Below, piece after piece: positions 59,252 through 64,000 of a stretch of DNA of 64,000 nucleotides. How positions within the stretch are numbered: position 1 is the stretch's first letter; each line of letters opens with the position of its first letter. The translations under genes and the position numbers were made by a program. The DNA is from Kineococcus xinjiangensis (GTDB taxonomy: Bacteria > Actinomycetota > Actinomycetes > Actinomycetales > Kineococcaceae), in contig NZ_PTJD01000003.1 of NCBI RefSeq assembly GCF_002934625.1, positions 310,001 to 374,000 on the forward strand, written 5' to 3'. The notes under the pieces were generated by a model, which did no database searches, was not told the origin of the DNA, and worked only from the letters and a program-made list of their open reading frames with translations.

Positions 59252-60772
59252 GTGCCTCCTGCGCTGTCCTCCATCATCAAGGCCTACGACGTCCGGGGCA
59301 CGGTCCCCGACCAGCTCGACGCGGGCGTCGTGCGCGCCCTGGGTGCCGCCTTCGCCGACGTCGTCGTCCTGCCCGAGCAGGCGCCGGCCGCCTCCGGTGC
59401 GGCGCGCCACGTCGTCGTCGGCCACGACATGCGCCCCTCCTCCCCGGAGCTGTCCGCGGCCTTCGCCGAGGGGGTCGCCTCCCGCGGCATCGACGTCGTC
59501 CTCATCGGGCTGGCCTCCACCGACGGCCTCTACTACGCCAGCGGTGCCGCGAGCGTGCCGGGGGCGATGTTCACCGCCAGCCACAACCCGGCGCAGTACA
59601 ACGGCATCAAGCTCTGCCGCGCCGGCGCCCGGCCCGTCGGCCAGGACTCCGGCCTCTCCACGATCCGCGAGCTGGCGCAGTCCTGGCTCGACGCCGGTGA
59701 GGTGCCGCAGCCGCAGGGCGTCACCCCGGGCACCGTCACCGAGCAGGACGTCCTCGCCGACTACGCCGGTCACCTGCGCTCCCTCGTGGACCTCTCCGGC
59801 ATCCGGCCCCTGAAGGTCGTCGTCGACGCCGGCAACGGCATGGCCGGGCACACCGTGCCCGCCGTGCTCGGCACCGCCGCCGGGCTGCCCGCGCTGCCCC
59901 TGGACGTCGTGCCGCTGTACTTCGAGCTCGACGGCACCTTCCCCAACCACGAGGCCAACCCGCTGGAGCCCGCGAACCTGCGCGACCTGCAGGCCGCGGT
60001 GCGCGAGCACGGCGCCGACCTCGGCCTCGCCTTCGACGGGGACGCCGACCGCTGCTTCGTCGTCGACGAGCGCGGCGAGCCGGTCAGCCCCAGCGCCGTC
60101 ACCGCCCTCGTCGCCGAGCGCGAGATCGGCAAGGAGCGCGCCGCCGGCCGCGAGGCCGTGGTGATCCACAACCTCATCACCTCCCGGGCCGTGCCCGAGA
60201 TCGTCGCCGAGCAGGGCGGGATCCCCGTCCGCACCCGCGTCGGGCACTCCTTCATCAAGGAGCGGATGGCGGAGGAGGGTGCCGTCTTCGGCGGTGAGCA
60301 CTCCGCGCACTACTACTTCCGCGAGTTCTGGTCCGCCGACACCGGCATGCTGGCCGCGATGCACGTCCTCGCCGCCCTCGGCGAGGCCCCGCAGCCGCTG
60401 TCGCAGCTCGGCGCCCGCTACGAGCGCTACGTCGCCAGCGGCGAGATCAACTCCACGGTCGCCGACGCCGCCGCCGTGGCCGCGTTCGTCGAGCAGGTCG
60501 TCACCGCCGAGGCGCGCGCCCGCGGCGAGGACGTCGAGGTCGACCGTCTCGACGGGCTGACCGTGACCCACCCCGCCTCCGACGCCGAGCCGATGTGGTG
60601 GTTCAACCTCCGCGCCAGCAACACCGAACCGCTGCTGCGGCTCAACGCCGAGGGCGCCGACGCCGCCACCATGCAGCACGTCCGCGACCGGGTCCTCGGC
60701 CTGGTCCGCGGCGAGCACGGCGGGTCCCTGACCGTCCCCGCCGCACCCGCGAGCGCCGGCGAGCGCTCGTGA
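59252..60772 (+). CDS. manB: Phosphomannomutase/phosphoglucomutase
   Basis: 506 residues. It has KAYDVRGTVPDQL at the N-terminus, the phosphoserine loop TASHNPAQYNGIKL, the metal loop AFDGDADRCF, GGEHSAHYYF (sugar specificity) and RASNTEPLLRLN (phosphate binding). It interconverts mannose-6-P and mannose-1-P, feeding GDP-mannose for lipoglycans and wall glycans. TAGGCT lies seven bases before GTG 59252, so a leaderless start is likely. It is followed by overlapping Trm112-like and SIS genes. Confidence 0.92.
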   Translation: MPPALSSIIKAYDVRGTVPDQLDAGVVRALGAAFADVVVLPEQAPAASGAARHVVVGHDMRPSSPELSAAFAEGVASRGIDVVLIGLASTDGLYYASGAASVPGAMFTASHNPAQYNGIKLCRAGARPVGQDSGLSTIRELAQSWLDAGEVPQPQGVTPGTVTEQDVLADYAGHLRSLVDLSGIRPLKVVVDAGNGMAGHTVPAVLGTAAGLPALPLDVVPLYFELDGTFPNHEANPLEPANLRDLQAAVREHGADLGLAFDGDADRCFVVDERGEPVSPSAVTALVAEREIGKERAAGREAVVIHNLITSRAVPEIVAEQGGIPVRTRVGHSFIKERMAEEGAVFGGEHSAHYYFREFWSADTGMLAAMHVLAALGEAPQPLSQLGARYERYVASGEINSTVADAAAVAAFVEQVVTAEARARGEDVEVDRLDGLTVTHPASDAEPMWWFNLRASNTEPLLRLNAEGADAATMQHVRDRVLGLVRGEHGGSLTVPAAPASAGERS

Positions 60773-61005
60773 TGGAGCCGTGGCTGCGGGCGGCCCTGCG
60801 CTGCCCGCAGTGCCGGGGCGAGCTCGTGGACGTGGACCCCGTGCCCGCGGGTGCCACGACCGGCCCCGCGGCACTGGCCTGCACCGGAGCCTGCGCCTGC
60901 AGCTACCCGGTCGTCGACGGCATCCCCGTCCTCCTCACCGACGAGGCTCGGCCCGCCGGTGGGGCACCACACCCTGCGCCACCCGCTGGAGGGAGCACCC
61001 CGTGA
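60772..61005 (+). CDS. Trm112-like zinc-ribbon protein
   Basis: 77 residues. LRCPQCRGELV and the later CTGACACSYPVVDGIPVLLTDE match the Trm112p/UPF0434 zinc fold, in other systems an activator of methyltransferases. The C-terminus is low-complexity. The ATG shares one base with the manB stop (TGATG), so it is translated with manB. It is common between manB and the SIS gene in actinobacteria. Confidence 0.85.
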   Translation: MEPWLRAALRCPQCRGELVDVDPVPAGATTGPAALACTGACACSYPVVDGIPVLLTDEARPAGGAPHPAPPAGGSTP

Positions 61006-62186
61006 CCGTGGACGAAGCCCTGCTCGACGACCCCGAGGCGCTCGCCGCGGCGGACCACTCCGGCGTCCTGCGCACGCTGGCCACCGCCGGTGCCCAGGTC
61101 CGCGAGGCCGCGGCCCTGTCCGGCGAGGCGGGCGTCACCCGCCTCGCCGAGGAGCACCGCCCCCGCGCCGTCGTCGTGGCCTCCCTGGGCGGCTCGGCCG
61201 TCGTCTCCGACATCCTGCTGGCGCTGGCCGGGCGCGCCTGCCCGGTGCCCGTGCTCGTGCGCCGGGGCGGGCCGCTGCCCGCGTGGGTGGGACCCCTGGA
61301 CCTGGTGGTCGCCGTGTCCCTGTCCGGTCGGGCCGCGGGGCCGCTGGCGCTGGCCGCCGAGGCCGCCCGCCGCGGCGCGCGGGTCGTCACCGTGGCCGAC
61401 GAGGGCTCCCCCCTGGCGCAGGTCGGCGCCGGCCGCGGCAACGTGCAGGTGCCGCTGGCCCGCGGCAGCCGCGTCGAGGAGGGGCTGCGGGCCCGCTCCT
61501 CCCGCCTGTCGCTGTGGTCGCTGCTGGTGCCCGTGCTCTCCGCCGCCGACGCCCTCGGGCTCGTGCGCACGCCCCCGGAGGTGCTGGCGGAGGTGGCCGA
61601 CCGCCTGGACGCGGAGGCGGAGCAGTGCCGCCCGGCGTCGGAGGCGTTCCTCAACCCCGCCAAGACCCTCGCGCTGGACCTCGCGGGCAGCGTGCCGGTG
61701 ATCCTCGCCGACGGCGACGTGGCGGGGGCGGCCGCCGCCCGGGCCGCGTCCATGCTCGCCCGCACCGCCCGGGTGCCAGCCGTGCGCGGGGCGCTGCCCG
61801 ACGACGCCGGTGACGTGGTGGCGACCTTCGGCGGGCCGTTCGCGACCCGGCCCGACGACGTCTTCGCCGACCCCTTCCTCGACGACGCCGGGGCCGCGGC
61901 GCGCCTGCGCCTGCTGCTGCTGCGGGACGCGCCCACCGAGCCGGACGCCGCACCCGAGGTGGGCCCCACCGCACCCGCGGGTGCGGTGGTCGACGCCGTG
62001 GCCCAGACCGCGGCCGACGCCGGGGTGCGTGTCAGCGAGGTCGTTCCCGAGCCGGGCCCGCCGCTGGTGCGCCTGGCGCAGCTCGTGGCCCGCACGGACT
62101 TCGCCGCCACCTACCTGGCGCTCGCCGGCGGCATCGACCCCGCGGCCTCCCCGCACGTCGCCGACCTGCGGGACCGGCTCGGCTGA
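61002..62186 (+). CDS. SIS-domain protein, phosphoglucose/phosphomannose isomerase family
   Basis: 394 residues. Two SIS-type sugar-phosphate folds are present: ASLGGSAVVSDILLALAG and VVAVSLSGRAAGPLALAAEA. The C-terminal PGI/PMI-type domain has EAFLNPAKTLALDLAG and LAQLVARTDFAATYLALAGG. The family isomerises glucose-6-P or mannose-6-P to fructose-6-P. No separate manA follows in this window, so this protein could provide mannose-6-P for ManB (inference). GTG 61002 overlaps the previous stop by four bases. Confidence 0.83.
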   Translation: MTVDEALLDDPEALAAADHSGVLRTLATAGAQVREAAALSGEAGVTRLAEEHRPRAVVVASLGGSAVVSDILLALAGRACPVPVLVRRGGPLPAWVGPLDLVVAVSLSGRAAGPLALAAEAARRGARVVTVADEGSPLAQVGAGRGNVQVPLARGSRVEEGLRARSSRLSLWSLLVPVLSAADALGLVRTPPEVLAEVADRLDAEAEQCRPASEAFLNPAKTLALDLAGSVPVILADGDVAGAAAARAASMLARTARVPAVRGALPDDAGDVVATFGGPFATRPDDVFADPFLDDAGAAARLRLLLLRDAPTEPDAAPEVGPTAPAGAVVDAVAQTAADAGVRVSEVVPEPGPPLVRLAQLVARTDFAATYLALAGGIDPAASPHVADLRDRLG

Positions 62187-62236
62187 GCGGAGCGCCCGCG
62201 CGGGCCGCCCGGCGGGCGGGCGCGGGCCCGATGCAG

Positions 62237-62282
62237 GCCGACGGGCCCCCACCGACCGCGAGGTCGGTGGGGGCCCGTCGGC
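62237..62282. terminator. Strong bidirectional terminator
   Basis: Perfect 21-base arms (62237-62257 and 62262-62282) with loop GCGA lie between the SIS gene and the converging DUF808 gene. Confidence 0.85.
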
Positions 62283-62304
62283 GTCCGGACGTGGCGCCCC
62301 GCGG

Positions 62305-63267
62305 CTAGTGCGACCCGACGGCGTCGGCGTCGGCGCCGTGCTTCTTGTGCCGGTGCACGGTGAGGGCCATCACGACCGCCACGACCGCACCGACGACGAG
62401 CCCGAGGACGGCGCTCGCCAGCGTGTTGACGAGCCAGCCCACCAGGCCACCGAGGGACCCGGCCGCTGCGTGCGCCGCCTCCTCCGCGTGGTGCACGACG
62501 TCGTACAGGGGGTGGAAGCCCAGGTCGTGCATCCCCACGAGCAGGATGTGACCTCCGACCCACAGCATCGCGGCCGTCCCGACCACGGTGAGGAAGGTGA
62601 GGAGCTTCGGCATCCCCTTGACCAGGCCACGGCCGAGACCGGCCACCGCCTTCCGCGGCGACGTCGACAGGCGCAGTCCGGCGTCGTCCATCTTCACGAT
62701 CAGGCCGACGACGCCGTAGACCAGGACGGTGATCGCGATCGCGACGACGATGAGGATCACCATCCGCGACAGGAACGCCTCGGCGGCCACCTCGTTGAGG
62801 GAGATGACCATGATCTCCGCCGACAGGATGAAGTCGGTGCGCACGGCCCCGGCGACGACGGTGTCCTCGTCGGGCAGGGCCCCCTCCTCCGCGCCGTGGT
62901 GGCCGCCGTGCCCGCGGATCTTGTGCCAGACCTTCTCCGCGCCCTCGTAGCAGAGGTAGGCCCCGCCGATCATGAGGATCGGTGTGAGGAGGAACGGCAG
63001 GAACTGGCTGAGCAGCAGGATCGCGGGCAGGATCACGAGCAGCTTGTTGCGCAGCGATCCCAGGGCGATGCGCCAGATGATCGGGAGTTCGCGCTCGGCG
63101 GCCAGCCCGTGCACGTACTGCGGCGTGACGGCGGTGTCGTCGACGACGACGCCGGCGGCCTTCACACCGGCCCGCGCGGCGGCGACACCGACGTCGTCGA
63201 TGGAGGCGGCGGCGGCGCGCGCCAGCACTGCCACGTCGTCGAGCAGGGCCACGAGTCCACCGGGCAA
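62305..63267 (-). CDS. DUF808 family inner-membrane protein
   Basis: 320 residues. Its N-terminal soluble part is GLVALLDDVAVLARAAAASIDDV, a conserved DUF808 (YedI) opening. About five to six membrane helices follow, with PILMIGGAYLCYEGAEKVWHK and VRTDFILSAEIMVISLNEV between them, typical of the family. A His-rich loop (HGGHHGAEEG) could bind metal. The function is unknown. The start is TTG 63267 with AAGGGAG upstream. Confidence 0.88.
   Translation of the reverse strand: MPGGLVALLDDVAVLARAAAASIDDVGVAAARAGVKAAGVVVDDTAVTPQYVHGLAAERELPIIWRIALGSLRNKLLVILPAILLLSQFLPFLLTPILMIGGAYLCYEGAEKVWHKIRGHGGHHGAEEGALPDEDTVVAGAVRTDFILSAEIMVISLNEVAAEAFLSRMVILIVVAIAITVLVYGVVGLIVKMDDAGLRLSTSPRKAVAGLGRGLVKGMPKLLTFLTVVGTAAMLWVGGHILLVGMHDLGFHPLYDVVHHAEEAAHAAAGSLGGLVGWLVNTLASAVLGLVVGAVVAVVMALTVHRHKKHGADADAVGSH

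Positions 63268-64000
<733 letters not shown>

Overview
The window is chromosomal DNA of a very GC-rich actinobacterium. Evidence for this: GTG starts are frequent, 4-base GTGA/ATGA overlaps between genes are common, and many TANNNT-N6-GTG arrangements suggest leaderless mRNAs. Marker genes agree: a WhiB2-type regulator, F420 genes, DUF3499, a ClgR-like regulator, TIGR03089, and DprE1/DprE2/AftA/Emb for wall arabinogalactan. No mycolic-acid genes are seen. A wall-arabinogalactan actinobacterium outside the mycolate group, such as the Kineosporiaceae/Kineococcus group, would fit. That placement is inference.

Layout. (1) 1-1069: a gene cut by the window edge that fuses a PmtA-like phospholipid N-methyltransferase to a phosphatidylserine decarboxylase. 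(2) 1250-18183: arabinogalactan synthesis, with a GT-C glycosyltransferase, dprE2 and dprE1 on the minus strand and aftA and emb on the plus strand. A SpoIID/LGFP protein and a 1915-residue pectin-degrading enzyme (CE12 esterase plus PL11 lyase) lie between the two halves. (3) 18281-24709: three secreted LGFP-repeat proteins (a GH43 protein, an M15-like peptidase and a type-2 amidase) and galE. (4) 24791-37970: signalling genes (a TPR-GGDEF cyclase and an MCP), membrane glycosyltransferases, a ClgR-like regulator, and a three-gene glycan operon with a GT4-methyltransferase fusion. (5) 38060-38179: an unusual tRNA-shaped RNA followed by a terminator. (6) 38206-43616: a TenA-like protein, a GAF/PAS/PP2C phosphatase divergent from an anti-sigma-type ATPase, and an SRPBCC/DUF4166 pair. 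(7) 43797-49348: a five-gene peptide/nickel-type ABC importer operon. (8) 49446-52131: a GNAT gene, a cluster of Y-RNA-like noncoding RNAs, and rsr, the bacterial Ro60/TROVE protein. (9) 52299-64000: an ECF sigma factor with a membrane partner, an AlkA-type glycosylase, cofE/cofD, whiB2, and the manB region ending at ahcY, which is cut by the window end.

The most striking locus is 50005-52131. Two RNAs upstream of rsr each contain a circularly permuted tRNA module, in the order T-arm, acceptor hairpin, D-arm, mounted on a long closing helix. This is the architecture known for bacterial YrlA RNAs. A third, shorter RNA shares their conserved internal motifs but lacks the tRNA module, and it competes with its neighbour for a shared strand. 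Other notable points are the PmtA-PSD fusion, the tRNA-like RNA at 38060, a DprE1 whose benzothiazinone-target cysteine is replaced by alanine, four LGFP-repeat proteins beside arabinogalactan genes, and a dispersed family of long palindromes.
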